From Siphonodentalium dalli (Eukaryota; Mollusca; Scaphopoda; Gadilida; Siphonodentaliidae), in assembly GCA_032622095.1 (NCBI GenBank), contig CP136068.1:121587989-121651988 (forward strand): a DNA stretch of 64,000 nucleotides, in the 5' to 3' direction. Each line of letters begins with the position of its first letter. Positions within the stretch are counted from its first letter, which is position 1. Positions 21,581 through 33,478 of this stretch are shown here, piece by piece. Position numbers and translations under genes: made by a program. The notes beneath the pieces are model-generated. The model ran no database searches and was not told where the DNA came from. It saw only the letters and a list, made by a program, of their open reading frames with translations.

Positions 21581-22255
21581 CAAGCCTGAGTTTAGTGTGC
21601 CTGTCATTTGCAGAATGAGGTCCCCAGAGGGTGAATTTAGTGATGGTATCTCGCATAGCGGGCTAGCATCACTAAATTCACCCTCTGGGGACCTCATTCT
21701 GCTTAAGCCTCATTTTCTCTGTAAAGTTTCTTTATTATAAAATTTCTATAGAAACTTTTTCACACACGGTAATACCCTAAATAATCGACTCCTTAACCAC
21801 AGCAGAATTATGGGTAATTTTTCAGGATTTAGTTGGAAATATGGCTTGTTGCCATTCAATGGAAGCTCTCACTGAGAGCTTTCCAATGAATGGCAACAAG
21901 CCATATTTCCGACTAAATCCTGAAAAATTACCCATAATTCTGCTGCTGTGGTTAAGGAGTTGATTATTGGGGCATTAGTGTAGATTCTATTCTTTTTTAG
22001 TTTAGTTTCTCTGTATCCCCAAATTGGCAGATGACACATTGCATAATCGAGGTTCCCAATGGGTGTACATCACAATATTCACCATTTGAGAAATTCAATC
22101 TGAGTCAATGTCTCCCATAGCATATGATGCCATGCAGAATGATGGTCCCCAGAGGGTGAATTTGCTGATGCTAGCCTGCTGTGTAGGATAGCGTCACCAA
22201 ATTCACCCTCTGGGACCTCATTCTGCAAATGACAGGCACACTACACTCAGGCTTG
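21581..22255. mobile_element. Family C long-form hAT-type MITE with a family B insertion
   Basis: Runs from CAAGCCTGAGTTTAGTGTGC to the complementary end ACTCAGGCTTG. There are two outer hairpins and an inner section with 'tttttagtttagtttctctg' and 'ttcccaatgggtgtacatc'. The inner section is broken at 21767-21980 by a family B element. No clean 8-bp duplication remains. Confidence 0.75.
21767..21980. mobile_element. Family B MITE inserted in family C element
   Basis: Full palindrome (CGGTAATACCCTAAATAATC to GGGGCATTAGTG). Intact family C copies (for example near 53210) read continuously across this point ('ttcacataccgtagattct'), so this insertion is secondary. Confidence 0.8.
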
Positions 22256-22261
22256 TGTATC

Positions 22262-22530
22262 AGGGACCAGCCTAGAGAGCAACATGGGAGACAGATATAT
22301 TCTTCCTAAAATGTGCCACATCTCCCCATTTTTGTTCCAGGGAGAAGTGAGTTCTCTCTCATATACCAGTATGAATATGTCTCAATATCATATTTAAAGT
22401 ATTTACCAATTATAATGGTGTTCTTACTCACTATAGTGGTTTTATAAATAGGCTCTGGTTTTGCCTAATACTTATTGGATCATTGAAGGCTTATTTGGGA
22501 GCGTAAATTGATCTTCAGCCATTGTTACTT
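22262..22530. repeat. Dispersed duplicate (partner 21240-21520)
   Basis: Third copy of the segment described at 21240-21520, beginning 'gggaccagcctagag' and ending near 'cagccattgttacttctc'. Confidence 0.7.
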
Positions 22531-22599
22531 CTCAATCTAGAGCATAAATTAGTCTTGTTAGGTGGTCGACATTTTAGATTTTGCCATGTTTGTCGGGTT

Positions 22600-23090
22600 A
22601 GTATGCCGTGACTTATTTATACTCCTGGGCATAACTCTCGACAAAAACTATCTTTTCACAATCACATTAAAAACATTACAACCAGGGCCAACCAGAGAAT
22701 TGGGCTATTAAGGATGCTCAGGGGCACATCATGGGAACTTAATCCAGAAACTCGAATTAAGCTTTAGAAGCAATTTATACGCCAAATCATGGAATACGTC
22801 ATTATCAATGATTTACCCAAATCTACACTCAAAATAATTCAAGTAATCCAAAACAAAACCTTGCGAATGGCACTCCATGAAAACATATGAACCCCCATCA
22901 GGACAATGTCAATACAGCTGACATACCCCTGCTTCATGTTAGATGGAAAACTCTAGCGGCCAACACTCTAATTAGACTACAAGGCAGACTTCATTAGACT
23001 ACATAAATAGAAGAACTCAAACTCGGGAAAACACTACTGTTCAGAACTAAAACATGAACACCAGGACAGCGAGCTTTGGGATCTTTCTGT
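22600..23090 (+). pseudogene. Decayed non-LTR retrotransposon reverse transcriptase (C-terminal part)
   Basis: The + strand reads 'LLGITLDKNYLFTITLKT' and, after a frame change, 'RMLRGTSWELNPETRIKL', a stop, then 'KQFIRQIMEYVIINDLPKS' and 'IIQVIQNKTLRMALHEN'. This order (LGI.LD, L.LRGTSW..NP..RI.LYK.F.RP..EY, IQ...LR) is the region just downstream of the polymerase core in jockey/CR1-type elements. Frameshifts and stops mean it is inactive. No endonuclease domain or poly-A tail was found. Confidence 0.7.
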
Positions 23091-23172
23091 CAAGCTATGC
23101 GGGGTAGCATCACTAAATTCACCCTCTGGGGACCTCATTCTGCAAATGACAGACACCCTATTTCAAGGCTTG
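23091..23172. mobile_element. Minimal family C MITE (82 bp)
   Basis: Flanked by the perfect 8-bp duplication CTTTCTGT (23083-23090 and 23173-23180). The left arm is reduced to its terminal CAAG, while the right arm is complete ('ctatttcaaggcttg'). Confidence 0.75.
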
Positions 23173-23202
23173 CTTTCTGTGCTCCGGAGGGATAATCCCT
23201 CT

Positions 23203-23577
23203 CAATGGATGTTCATGTACCATTACACTCCAAAAACAATACACGTTTATAGCAACTAACAAACATTAACAAACAGGCCTACACCTTCTTAATAAGCATT
23301 GAGGTTGACAGGCTACTAACACAGTCCAAACAAACGGATGGTAAGTCTAATAATCAAATATTCATTTAAGCTTCCCATGGAACAATACCCCATACAATGG
23401 ATGTACATGTACCATTTACACTCCAAATACAACACACGTTTAGCAATTAACAAACATTAACAAACAGGCCTACACCTTCTTAATAAGCATTGAGATTGAT
23501 CAGGCTACTAACACAGTCCAAACAAACGGATGGTAAGTCTAATAATCAAATATTCATTTAAGCTTCCCATGGAACAA
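23203..23577. repeat. Tandem duplication, 192-bp unit, two copies
   Basis: Copies start with 'caatggatgt' at 23203 and 23395 and share 'caaacaggcctacaccttct' and 'ttcatttaagcttcccatgg'. They differ by only a few substitutions and small indels. Confidence 0.85.
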
Positions 23578-24120
23578 CACAGGTAATTTCCACCAGACAT
23601 CCCTACAGGTAATTTTCAAAAGAGCTCTAGGCGCGTATTGGTCTGGGCAGGCAAACACAGTGGATTGACCATGCCACCCAGGTGTAGCTAAGCAAGTCCT
23701 CAATAGAACCCAAAGTTCAGCCCCTAGCGTTGCCTCTTGGGTTTGTTTGAAAGTTTCCCTGTAAATGGACAGTTCAAGTTTGTATTTGGTTTGTTTTTTG
23801 CTAAAGAGGATTAATTGTGTTTTTTGGCGTTCAGCTTGATGCACCATTTTGAACGCCATCTTTCCAGGTCTTTGAGTTATTTTTGTAGTCTGATTTCCAA
23901 TATTCTGGGGAAAATTTAACAAGTCTATTCATTTAAAACACTTCATAAAAAATATTTAATCTGTCCACTGGTTATGTCATTTTTTGTTGATTGCGCAACA
24001 TTAATGCATTGTCCCACAATATGGATGTATACCAGCGAACAGCAGTACTCAATGGCATGTCAGTTGCATAATCTATTATATATTTTGGAACTTCTGTGTG
24101 TGTTATAGACTCGAAAACTG
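23578..24120. other. No recognisable feature
   Basis: A 122-codon frame on the - strand (23554-23922) overlaps the end of the tandem duplication. It shows no recognisable domain, so it is not called a gene. Confidence 0.4.
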
Positions 24121-24126
24121 CTTGAC

Positions 24127-24400
24127 TGTAGGCCTACTTTGATCCCAGGAACAATATGTTCGGGTCAATTTCATGTGCGACCGTGTCCTTGACCTTGACC
24201 TCGCTCATATACACTCATATAGGCATGTTTCTGGATCTTGACCAATCCGACTCAAATATGGTATATAGGCCTACTTTGATCCCGGGAACAATATGGGCAG
24301 GTACAATTTCACAAGTCCTTGACTCACTCAAATACGTTCATATAAGCATGTTTAGTTTGTCCAGATGCTGCATATTCTGCCCAGATGGAGACGATCACAA
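24127..24400. repeat. Two tandem units of ~137 bp
   Basis: 'taggcctactttgatccc' recurs at 24128 and about 24266, each followed by 'gaacaatatg' and 'catataggcatgttt' or 'catataagcatgttt'. Confidence 0.65.
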
Positions 24401-24420
24401 AGAAATCACTAAATAGCCCG

Positions 24421-24898
24421 GACGAAGTCGGGCACATCAACTAGTGTGCTATAAATGGCCTCCCGTCTAGATAGGGATTAACAATAAAAAAAGAAAACCT
24501 GGCTTCACATCGTAAGGGTCTTAATCCAACACATCGATATTGACAGTTATCACCTCAAGAGCATTAGCAACAGGTTATTTATCTTGGCGAAAATAGCAGT
24601 GACAACTAACACAGCTAATTAGTTGGCGAACACGGTGACCAGCAATATAGAGCTAAATTGCACTTGGTTAAGTGGATTTATAACATAATGCATACCTATG
24701 TTTTATCTTGAGTAACAAATAAAAAATAAAAAATTTACTCATTGTGAGCCCAGAAAATGAGGATTTTGACTAAGTTTTTTTTTAATTGGCTGAAATAAAT
24801 TTAGCCAAAGATTTTTTAATTTAGCAATAAACTTTCATTTGCCAACTTTTGGCCAAAATATTTTTCCGCCCAGCATGAACACTGAGTTTGGGTCTTCT
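24421..24898. other. No recognisable feature
   Basis: AT-rich sequence. No exon, repeat or open frame was supported. Confidence 0.45.
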
Positions 24899-24993
24899 TT
24901 AACCCTTTCAGTGCCAAGTCCGATTTTTGTATCAACCCACATTTCCTTGATCATTTTTCAAATTTATTGATTATAATAATGTGAAAGGGTTAA
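24899..24993. mobile_element. Short piggyBac-like MITE remnant
   Basis: TTAA borders with CCCTTTCAGTGCCAAG at the left and GTGAAAGGG at the right. It keeps 'gatttttgtatcaaccca' from the larger elements but has lost the hairpin module. Confidence 0.6.
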
Positions 24994-25148
24994 ACGTAAA
25001 CAAACACAGATCAAATATGAGTCAACTCCTAATTAAGAGGCATATTCTGTGCATAATTAAACATAAATGTTAGATTATAATACATCATTATGACTGAAAG
25101 ATATAACTCTTACTAATAAATGGATCAATAAAGAATGTTCATTGTTAG

Positions 25149-25492
25149 TTGTTTCCTTATATGACAACCATAAAGAGCGTTTGTCACACTGCTGTGACTT
25201 TATGAATTCGGTACTGTTAATGGTTTATAAAGTCTGCTTCTCAGTTTGTTGGACATATTTTGATAACCAGAATTTCACAAATGCAATGCACTATACTAGG
25301 TCAATCTTGAGGCTTGAAAGTTGTTTCCTTATATAACAACCATAAAGAGCGTTTGTCACACTGCTGTGACTTTATGAATTCGGTACTGTTAATGGTTTAT
25401 AAAGTCTGCTTCTCAGTTTGTTGGACATATTTTGATAACCAGAATTTCACAAATGCAATGCACTATACTAGGTCAATCTTGAGGCTTGAAAG
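25149..25492. repeat. Near-perfect tandem duplication, 172-bp unit
   Basis: Copy 1 (25149-25320) and copy 2 (25321-25492) differ at one visible base (atgacaacc against ataacaacc). A very recent event; two look-alike open frames across it are a by-product. Confidence 0.9.
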
Positions 25493-25670
25493 TTGTGTTA
25501 CCAATATTCATTTATTTAATCAATGCGTGTTTCAATAACATTTTAGGCTTAGTGGGAACAACCTTGCATCTGAATGCAACAAATCGCTGTACCTACTAAT
25601 CAAAACAGTGATAATTAGTTGGTATTGTTGTATACACATGTATGCCCTTTATTAATCAATTGTCGATACT

Positions 25671-26110
25671 AAGCCTGAGTTTAGTGTACCTGTCATTTGC
25701 AGAGTGAGGTCCCCAGAGGGTGAATTCAGTGAAGCAGGCTAGCATCACCCAATTCACCCTCTGGGGACCTCATTCTGCATGGCCTCATCTGCTATGAGAG
25801 ACAGACTCAGATTGAAGTTCTCAAATGGTGAATATTGTGATGTGCACCCACTGGGAACCTTGATTATGCAATGTGTCATCTGCCAATTTGGGGATATAGC
25901 TACTTCTAGAAATTAAACTAAAAAAGAAATAGAATCTATGTGAAGAAGTTTCTATAGAAATTTTATAATAAAGAAAATGAGGCCTAAGCAGAATGAGTTA
26001 TCCAGAAGGTGAATTTAGTGATGCTAGCCCACTATGCAGGACAGAGTCACTAAATTCACCCTCTGGGGATCTCATTCTGCAAATGACAGGCACACTAAAC
26101 TCTAGACTTG
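25671..26110. mobile_element. Family C long-form hAT-type MITE
   Basis: Ends AAGCCTGAGTTTAGTGTACC and ACTCTAGACTTG are flanked by TCGATACT and TCAATACT, an 8-bp duplication with one mismatch. The inner section is in the opposite orientation to the 53038 copy. Confidence 0.75.
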
Positions 26111-26118
26111 TCAATACT

Positions 26119-26699
26119 GGTTTAGGTGTTGATATAAACTTTCAGTGCCAACTTTCTCAAACAACGGCAATTCTCAGAATTTAACAAAGTGAATAAATGT
26201 TGTGCTTTCAACATGATGTCACTGATTGAACTATTGTTTTACCGACGACATTTTGAAAGAATAAAATATGTGCTTTTCGCTATTCTTTTCTTTTAGTTGG
26301 ATTGTCCTAATGTTCATATGCTTGGAGTTGTGAGTTTGGGCAATACCAAAAAGGCCAACAAATATTCAAAAGCGACAAAAAATGTTGACAATGTAATTTT
26401 GAAAGTAAAAATGCATATTATAATTAAACATTCTTTATTATAAGTCGGGTTTGAACTAAGGCAGGTAATGATCACATGCTTTCTTATTAGAAGTATTAAA
26501 TTTATTAGTGACAACTGTGTGATTGTCAAGACAATCACGATTTGAACAATTATTACCTGACATGCAGCCAGCTATTACAGAACATCTTCCGATCGAGCAA
26601 TTCTGCTCCAAAGTACACAATTTATGGGCGAAATCCCTAGACAATCGTGGTAAGAAGTAATTTGTCAAAGGTGACAAATGCAATGTAATGTCAAATGAC
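26119..26699. other. Mostly unannotated; possible SINE body at right
   Basis: The right part (about 26560-26699) would be the body of the tRNA-headed element at 26700-26775 if that is a SINE. The rest shows no feature. A cysteine-containing 75-codon frame on the - strand lies in this presumed body. Confidence 0.35.
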
Positions 26700-26775
26700 A
26701 GAAAGAGGGATTCGAACCCATGACGGTTTCATATCTTGACGTCACAAGTCTAGCATGCTATTCATGAGGCACCTT
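26700..26775 (-). ncRNA. tRNA-derived SINE head or tRNA pseudogene
   Basis: On the - strand 'tagcatgctagacttgtgac' is followed by 'catgggttcgaatccctctt'. GGTTCGAATCC is a perfect internal promoter B box, and the upstream TAGC block sits where a D-arm/A box belongs. The cloverleaf is imperfect, so a functional tRNA is unlikely. Confidence 0.5.
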
Positions 26776-27480
26776 GACATTAGTTAGAAAGAAATTCCTT
26801 GAAAAGGAAGAGAATAAGTCTCATTCTCTCGGATAACATTGGCCAATCTCAATTCATTATCTAATGGACCATCAGTTTTACCATTCACAAGATAAAAATG
26901 GATTCCATTTCCAACATGAGGCACAATGTCATTCTGTTCTATAGAATCTATCTAATGAATATGCATGAATATATGATCCTCATATTTTGTGATAGGTCAT
27001 CCAAGAAATTATGATACAAAATCCATATAAATAAGCGACATAAAAGGAAAAGTGACAGAATTCCGACACCGGGCTCTTTGTGTCATAACAATATACTTAT
27101 AATTATTCAATATCTCCAATCCCCCATCATGAGAATCCAATGTTATGAGCGCAAAATAGAAACTAAGAAATAACCATGAAAGAAAAGCCGACAAAAATTA
27201 TACGTCTGTCAAGGATTGTAGTAAGGAAATTTCCATTTACGTCAGTTGTTAAGTTCCCTTAGAACCAGGTGGATAGCGTTATTATCACTTCATAGAAGCG
27301 ATTTTGTCGTCAACAACTCAGAGAGTTATAAATTATCAGGCGGGTGCACTTGACAGTTATAAATAAAATGTCGCTTACCAAAATGCCCCCCGACGAAGGT
27401 GGCACGTTTCCTGTACTAAAAACTTTAGGAGGAATTGATTACACCCATTGATACAAAGTGCATATTCAATAAATTTGTTG
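26776..27480. other. No recognisable feature
   Basis: Unique-looking sequence. No reliable exon or repeat. Confidence 0.45.
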
Positions 27481-27800
27481 CACATCTTTAATGTGTCGAG
27501 AAAGGGTCAGTAACTCTAAAATAAAAAACATAAAACATTTCTATGTCGAAAATGGCAATAACTCCACCAAAATGACTCCAACTGTTCATGAACTCAAAAT
27601 CGCAGATGAGCAGGTTCCCATGCTGGTTGACATCTGTGCTAAGTTTTTTTAAAATTGACTGGAAAATGACGGAATACAGACTCGGACAAAAGATGAATCC
27701 CAGGATGTGCGAGTCCATGTCGAGAAATGACAATAACTCTGCCAGAATGAGTCTGACCGAACACAAAATTCCGAACTCATCTAATATTAACATCGATGTT
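27480..27800. repeat. Two diverged units of a 'gtcgagaaa...aataactct' repeat
   Basis: 'atgtcgaaaatggcaataac' and 'atgtcgagaaatgacaataa' head two units that both contain 'ccaaaatgactcc' or 'ccagaatgagtct'. The longer frames across this block on both strands are not supported as genes. Confidence 0.5.
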
Positions 27801-28153
27801 TGACAAACTTTAGAGCATTTTCACCATTATGATAAAATAAGTTTTTAGCCAGTATAAAAACAAAATATTTTCAAATTGAAGCAGAAATCTATTATTTCCG
27901 TTAACATTTCAATCTCATGCCAACGGGAGTGCGTTTATGAATAAAGTGTTATGACAACGACCACATCAGCATCAGTATTTCTAAAATTTTAAATTGTGGG
28001 TACAACTGCACGCTTGTTTCATGTGAAGAACTGCACAATGCATGTTATTAGAACCACCCAGCAGTTAATTCACTATGCTGTATCATTCTGAAACATGAGA
28101 TCTTCGATCCCCCTGGGGACTCGTGCATCAATCGTATTAAATTTTTCTGCAGA
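27801..28153. other. No recognisable feature
   Basis: Non-coding sequence. No exon or repeat was supported. Confidence 0.4.
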
Positions 28154-28230
28154 CTAATCCTTCATGAAATACTATCTGCATGTTAATCCTTCGTGAAATA
28201 CTATCTGCATGTTAATCCTTCGTGAAATAT
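28154..28230. repeat. 30-bp minisatellite, about 2.5 copies
   Basis: The unit 'taatccttcgtgaaatacta' followed by 'tctgcatgt' repeats head to tail. The first copy has 'tcatg' for 'tcgtg'. Confidence 0.8.
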
Positions 28231-28356
28231 AATCTTAAGATTAATGTTAAGATCGATGTGTGATCAATGACCAAATTCTGTGAGAATTTACACTATTGTG
28301 ACGGTATCAGAGAAAAAACAAGTTCATATTAAAGCAAGAGCAATTATTTCCGGCAA

Positions 28357-28466
28357 CACTGAGAGCTTTCCGATGAATGGCAACAAGCCATATTTCCGAC
28401 TAAATCCTGAAAAATTTATCCTTATTTCTGCTGTGGTTAAGGAGTCGATTATTTAGGGCATTACTG
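28357..28466. mobile_element. Family B MITE, right half only
   Basis: Starts at the palindrome centre ('cactgagagctttccgatg') and continues to the right end GGGCATTACTG with a TA flank. The left arm is missing. Confidence 0.7.
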
Positions 28467-29031
28467 TATATGGTAACATAGGTATCACACAGCTATCATT
28501 TAGTTCACAGGGAGTTTAGACTCTATTGTAACTTAATGCGCAATGAACATGGAAGGTAAATTAGTTATGTTATTGATTGGCTGCTGCACTGTATTATGTT
28601 TTCATATCAAACATAATTATTGTCATGCATACATGTGGCCTATCTGTATACACTAAGTCATCTTGGTGTGCAATAAAGATAAGTATGAACCCATGCATAG
28701 TATGATAGCGGAAAATATGCAGAGGTCCCGTCACAGGAATCTATACATCACTGGTTCACTAACTTCCATAGTTTGCTCTCTATAATACAAATGATATAAT
28801 TATTGGTCCATATAAAATGTAGGCTGTCATTTTTGTGGTAAATTAATTATCACATAATCAATGTAAGTGCATAATTATACATGTACCCACTATACTCCGT
28901 GCTGGATTCAACAACTGTTCTGCAAGCTATGTACAACAGTCAAGCAGACAAGGACAATGTGTAATACCAGCACATTGTATATGGCATCCAATATGAAAAC
29001 ACTCAACGGATTTCTCTCTAGGTTTTTTTCT
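28467..29031. other. No recognisable feature
   Basis: AT-rich spacer. No exon, repeat or open frame was supported. Confidence 0.4.
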
Positions 29032-29039
29032 TTTTGCAC

Positions 29040-29293
29040 CAAGCCTTGAAATAGAGTGCCTGTCATTTGCAGAATGAGGTCCCCAGAGGGTGAATTTAGT
29101 GATGCTACCCCGCATAGCGGGCTAGCATCACCAAATTCACCCTCTGGGGACCTCATTCTGCTTACACCTCAGCAGAATGAGGTTCCCTGAGGGTGAATTT
29201 GGTGATGCTAGCCCGATATGTGGGGTAGCATCACTAAATTCACCCTCTGGGGACCTCATTCTGCAAATGACAGGCACTCTATTTCACGGCTTG
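29040..29293. mobile_element. Family C MITE, double hairpin
   Basis: Ends CAAGCCTTGAAATAGAGTGC and the complement are flanked by a perfect 8-bp duplication TTTTGCAC (29032-29039 and 29294-29301). Two consecutive hairpins are joined by 'ttacacctcag'. Confidence 0.8.
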
Positions 29294-29484
29294 TTTTGCA
29301 CATTGTAAAGGAACAGCTTTGAATGGATGGTATTACCCATTTCTGATAGTGTTGTGATAATCGAGCACTTGGGTTGATGGTCCAAAATTGACCATATAGT
29401 CAGTGAGCATAGCATAGCTGCCAAAATACTATGTAATATGTCATATCCTTGTTTATTAAACTTTTTCCTCATTTTTGTTATATA

Positions 29485-29637
29485 CAGTAATGCTCTAAGT
29501 AATCGACTTCTTAACAACCACAGCAGAATTATGGGTAACTTTTCAGGATTTAGTCAGAAATATGGCTTGTTGCCATTCATCCGAAAGCTCTCATAATTCT
29601 GCTGTGGTTAAGAAGTGGATTACTTAGAGCATTACTG
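29485..29637. mobile_element. Family B MITE, internally deleted
   Basis: CAGTAATGCTCTAAGTAATC to the complement with TA flanks. The right arm has lost its inner half. Confidence 0.75.
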
Positions 29638-30122
29638 TAGACATTCCGTTAAATGTATATGCTATTATTCTACATAGAGTTCTCTCTCTGGTATTGTGCC
29701 TTAGAAAAGCGACCAGGTTCAATGAATCATCTTTCATTGTAAACGTTATTACTGGCTCTTAAACAGATATCTCCTCTTCACTTGATGTAGGCGTTATACA
29801 GCTGCCCAGTAGAGCTTTGTTTGAAACTAAACATCAATATATGCAAACATATAATAAAATATTTGTTTTCGCTTTAAATATAACATGGCATCTATAAAGT
29901 GTCTATTTGGAGAAATAGAAAGTCGAGGTAGAACAAAGGAGCTGGGTTTAAAGTAATACTTAAGAGAGCTCTTGCTTCAATAACTTATGTAACGATTCTG
30001 CATTGTAAGCACCATGCAGGCTTCAATGGAATTGCATGTCAGACAAAGGGGTATATTTTTTCTGGAATATTCGTTATGCTTAACCTTTACAATAAAAATC
30101 CAGTCATGGTATGTGTCTTTGT
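29638..30122. other. No recognisable feature
   Basis: Ordinary AT-rich non-coding sequence. No exon or repeat was supported. Confidence 0.4.
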
Positions 30123-30543
30123 TTAACCCTTTCAGTGCCAGGGGCCCGATCTCATCGGCCCTAATTTACAGTCTGTAAAATCGGCCCTTTTTTGGGTATG
30201 CTTAAGCATGCTATAGCGAATTTAAAAACAAACTGGATAAAACCTTAGGGAGATGTTATAACTCAAAACTATCACCAAGTATTCATAGTAATAATTTTGA
30301 TGCCCATGAAAAACGTAAGATTCCCTGGCACTAAACCTACAAATTAAGTCTGTTAAAGAATACAAGAAAAAAGTATCAAAATTGTAAAAAATAATAACAA
30401 ATGATGAAAAATTGTTAGGCCAATGCATTCTCTTATATACGGTATGCGAGGCGACCTATGGTCGACTCGCATATATAAGAGAATGCATTGGCACAGGGTA
30501 TATGGGTTGATACAAAAATCGGACCTGGCACTGAAAGGGTTAA
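30123..30543. mobile_element. piggyBac-like MITE, longest copy of its type
   Basis: TTAA borders with ends CCCTTTCAGTGCCAGG and CCTGGCACTGAAAGGG. One hairpin module lies at about 30417-30495. It is about 180 bp longer than the 15698 copy because of extra sequence ('gggtatgcttaagcatgcta' and following) left of the shared 'cctacaaattaagtctgtta' block. Confidence 0.75.
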
Positions 30544-30674
30544 AGTGCAAAGTATTGGCTTCACTAATAGTGCTTGTTAAAGGAGAACAACACAAGTGTC
30601 TTCTCACAATTTGAAAACTCTAGGCTGGTCTCTGTTCGAACTTGATTGAGGTATTGTTGTAAGCGATCCATATA

Positions 30675-30887
30675 CAGTAATGCCCTAAATAATTGACTCC
30701 TTAACCACAGCAAAATTATGGGTAACTTTTCAGGATTTAGTCGGAAATATGGCTTGTTGCCATTCATCGGAAAGCTCTAAATGAGAGCTTTCCGATGAAT
30801 GGCAACAATCCATATTTCCGACTAAATCCTGAAAAATTACCCATAATTCCACTGTGGTTAAGGAGTCGATTATTTAGGGCAATACTG
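30675..30887. mobile_element. Family B MITE
   Basis: Full-length palindrome from CAGTAATGCCCTAAATAATT to GATTATTTAGGGCAATACTG. TA is kept on the left only. Confidence 0.75.
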
Positions 30888-30899
30888 AATGAATGTGAT

Positions 30900-31560
30900 C
30901 GATTGATGTTGTTCGAGTTATCATACTAAAGGTCTTAAAATTCCTAAAAATAAACAACCTATTAAAGGGTTAGAACTCAGGTAGAAAAAAATGCACAAAC
31001 ATGATTTTCAAACTTGATCTATAATGTTGCTGTAAAATATCCATATATACCAGATATGAATGCAATCAGGTGCAGTATGTTCAATTTATCTCGCTAAACA
31101 GTCTTAAAATTGCTAAACTAAGACAAACTAAGGGCCATAACTCAGGTAAAATAATTGGGCAAATCTGTTTTTCGAACTCGATCAAGATATGGTTCTGAAA
31201 GATCCATACACCAAATATTAATGGAATCAGTTGATGTTTGTTCAAATTATTGCACTAACAGCAATAAAATTTCTAAAAATAGACAAACTATGGACCATAA
31301 CTCAAGTAAAAATAATCAGACATACTTGGTTTTTGCACTTGATAAAATATTGTTGTAAAAGATGCATATACCAAATATGAATGGAATCGGTTGATGTTTG
31401 TTCAAGTTATCATGATAAACAGTATTAAAATTGTTAAAAATATACTTCTGGCCATAACTCTGGCAAAAATATTGGGGTGGGCCAGATTTCAAGAAATGTC
31501 AAAATCCATCAATAAATGGTTAAGTTATAGAGGATTATGACCAGACGCCTGGATGATTCT
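30900..31560. repeat. 'gccataactc' tandem units, about four copies
   Basis: Units of about 120-130 bp contain 'gggccataactcaggtaaaa', 'caccaaatattaatggaatc' and 'ttgatgtttgttcaa'. Diverged from one another and non-coding. Confidence 0.65.
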
Positions 31561-31852
31561 GCCTTGTACAGTTTTTTTTTAAACTCAACAATAAAGAATT
31601 GGACTACTTTCGGCAATTAAAGCATGGCATTTGTAATCACATACATCAACTGGAAAAATTTGTAATGCATTTGTGGTCATCATATTATCTTTTATTAAAA
31701 TACTTTATTCATGTAATGATAATCGCACATCCCTGCATCCAACCAATCTTGAAAGAAAATATTAGTTTTATTAGTTTAAAAAACACATAGTAAGAAATTT
31801 GAAGTATACATTAGTGGAATTTTTTTTTTAAATACACAGGGATATTTTAAAG

Positions 31853-32120
31853 ATGCATATTAAATCCAAATTAATGCTACCAAATGACTATTTCTTTGGC
31901 TTTGGGGAAGAAAAATATTTGATTAGAGTCGAGGAGCCCACCCATCAAAGTCAGAGTGATCAGATATCAATTTTTGAAATTTGTTATTTCTCGAAATGTT
32001 TAATTATTTGTGGCCCAGAAACGAGTTGTCAAACCGTTTGTCTTGGACAAAATTGCAGATGAAGTGGTAATACAGCCAAATTTTGTGATACGAAAGTGAT
32101 AATACGGCCATATTTCGTTG
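31853..32120. repeat. Dispersed repeat K (inverted partner 40735-41000)
   Basis: The sequence from 'aaatgactatttctttggct' through 'aattgcagatgaa' to 'gataatacggccatattt' reappears on the opposite strand at 40735-41000. It is moderately diverged, with no shared open frame. Confidence 0.65.
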
Positions 32121-32300
32121 AACAACATGTTGATAAATAACACATTTTGGGAAATATTATACCATAGTTGATGGCGGTTAACATTATTGTTTTGTAATTA
32201 ATCGATTCTCATAACAAAAGCATATTTTGAAGTTGTTGTAAGTTGATGCTATGGGGACCGTTTGATCGTATTTTACCTTTAATGATTTCTAGATGGAATA

Positions 32301-32573
32301 TTAACCCTTCCATGACTGGAGAATCCTGAAAGTTTATGAAAAACCCTGTGCCAATGCATTCTCTTATATATGTGAGTTTCCCCATAGGGAGCCTCACATA
32401 TATAAGAGAATACATTGGCCTAACAATATTTACATTGACTTTGTAAACCAGTGTATTCTCTTACATATGTGATGCTCCCTGTGGGGAAACTCGCATATAT
32501 AAGAGAATGCATGGTCACAGTGCCTTCAATGAATAATGTTCAACAAGCGCAGCTCCCATCATGGAAGTGTTAA
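32301..32573. mobile_element. piggyBac-like MITE with double hairpin
   Basis: TTAACCCTTCCATGACTGGA to TCATGGAAGTGTTAA, with hairpin modules at about 32349-32420 and 32446-32514. Same plan as 287-554 and 43499-43746. Confidence 0.7.
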
Positions 32574-33265
32574 CCCATCATTTTGGTCGTCAACAAAAAT
32601 CATGGCCACGAGCTCTTTTATTGCTTTTCTTTAATATTAATCAAATTTTTAATCATTTATAGTACCTTGTGAATGCCAATTTGCGCAAATATGATATCTT
32701 AATATTTTATGACTGCTAAATTGACACTTCCATAATTTATAATTTATCAGCTGGGATTGAGGAGTTTTGGAGGAACAAATGTTGAGTCCCCTGGCTTCAC
32801 CTCATGTGACTGACTGACAAGAGGCCATTTAAAAAATAGTAATAACATTCAGACACCCAAGAAGGCTCTTTAAATAATGCACTCCAAATTTGAGTTCACA
32901 ATTCACAAATCATGATGTTTCAAAAAAGTTGATTTACGAATAGACCTTCAAACATGGGGTGATAGGAAAATACAGTTTAACAGGGTTTCCACAGGTACAA
33001 TGTATGTCGAAGAAACCTCATGGCTATATCTGGACCATTTTCAATTGTCTCAATTTTCAGCAATTCATTATCAATTCTCGCAATTTAAATTTTTTTAATA
33101 CAGTCCTTAATTAAATATGATAAAACACATTCAGAATCAATTAAAGATTGTGTATCTCTTCGGAGCCACAATCACAACAACAACATAATTTTTATAAAAC
33201 CTGATCTCAAGACTACAAATAACGATTATTGCGAATAAGACACTGACAATACTAAAGATTAGGTA
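32574..33265. other. No recognisable feature
   Basis: Non-coding sequence. No exon, repeat or open frame was supported. Confidence 0.4.
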
Positions 33266-33478
33266 TAGTAATGCCCTAAATAATCAACTCCTTAACCACA
33301 GCAGAATTATGGGTAATTTTTCAGGATTTAGACAGAAATATGGCTTGTTGCCATTCATTGGAAAGCTCTCAGTGAGAGCTTTCCGATGAATGGCAACAAG
33401 CCATATTTCCGACTAAATCCTGAAAAATTACCCATAATTCTGCTGTGGTTAAGGAGTCAATTATTTAGGGCATTACTG
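33266..33478. mobile_element. Family B MITE
   Basis: Full-length near-perfect palindrome (TAGTAATGCCCTAAATAATC to GGGCATTACTG), TA flanks, central 'agctctcagtgagagct'. Confidence 0.75.

Noticed and set aside
23554-23922. 122-codon frame on the - strand
   Set aside because: It overlaps the 192-bp tandem duplication, lacks a domain and has no convincing splice sites.
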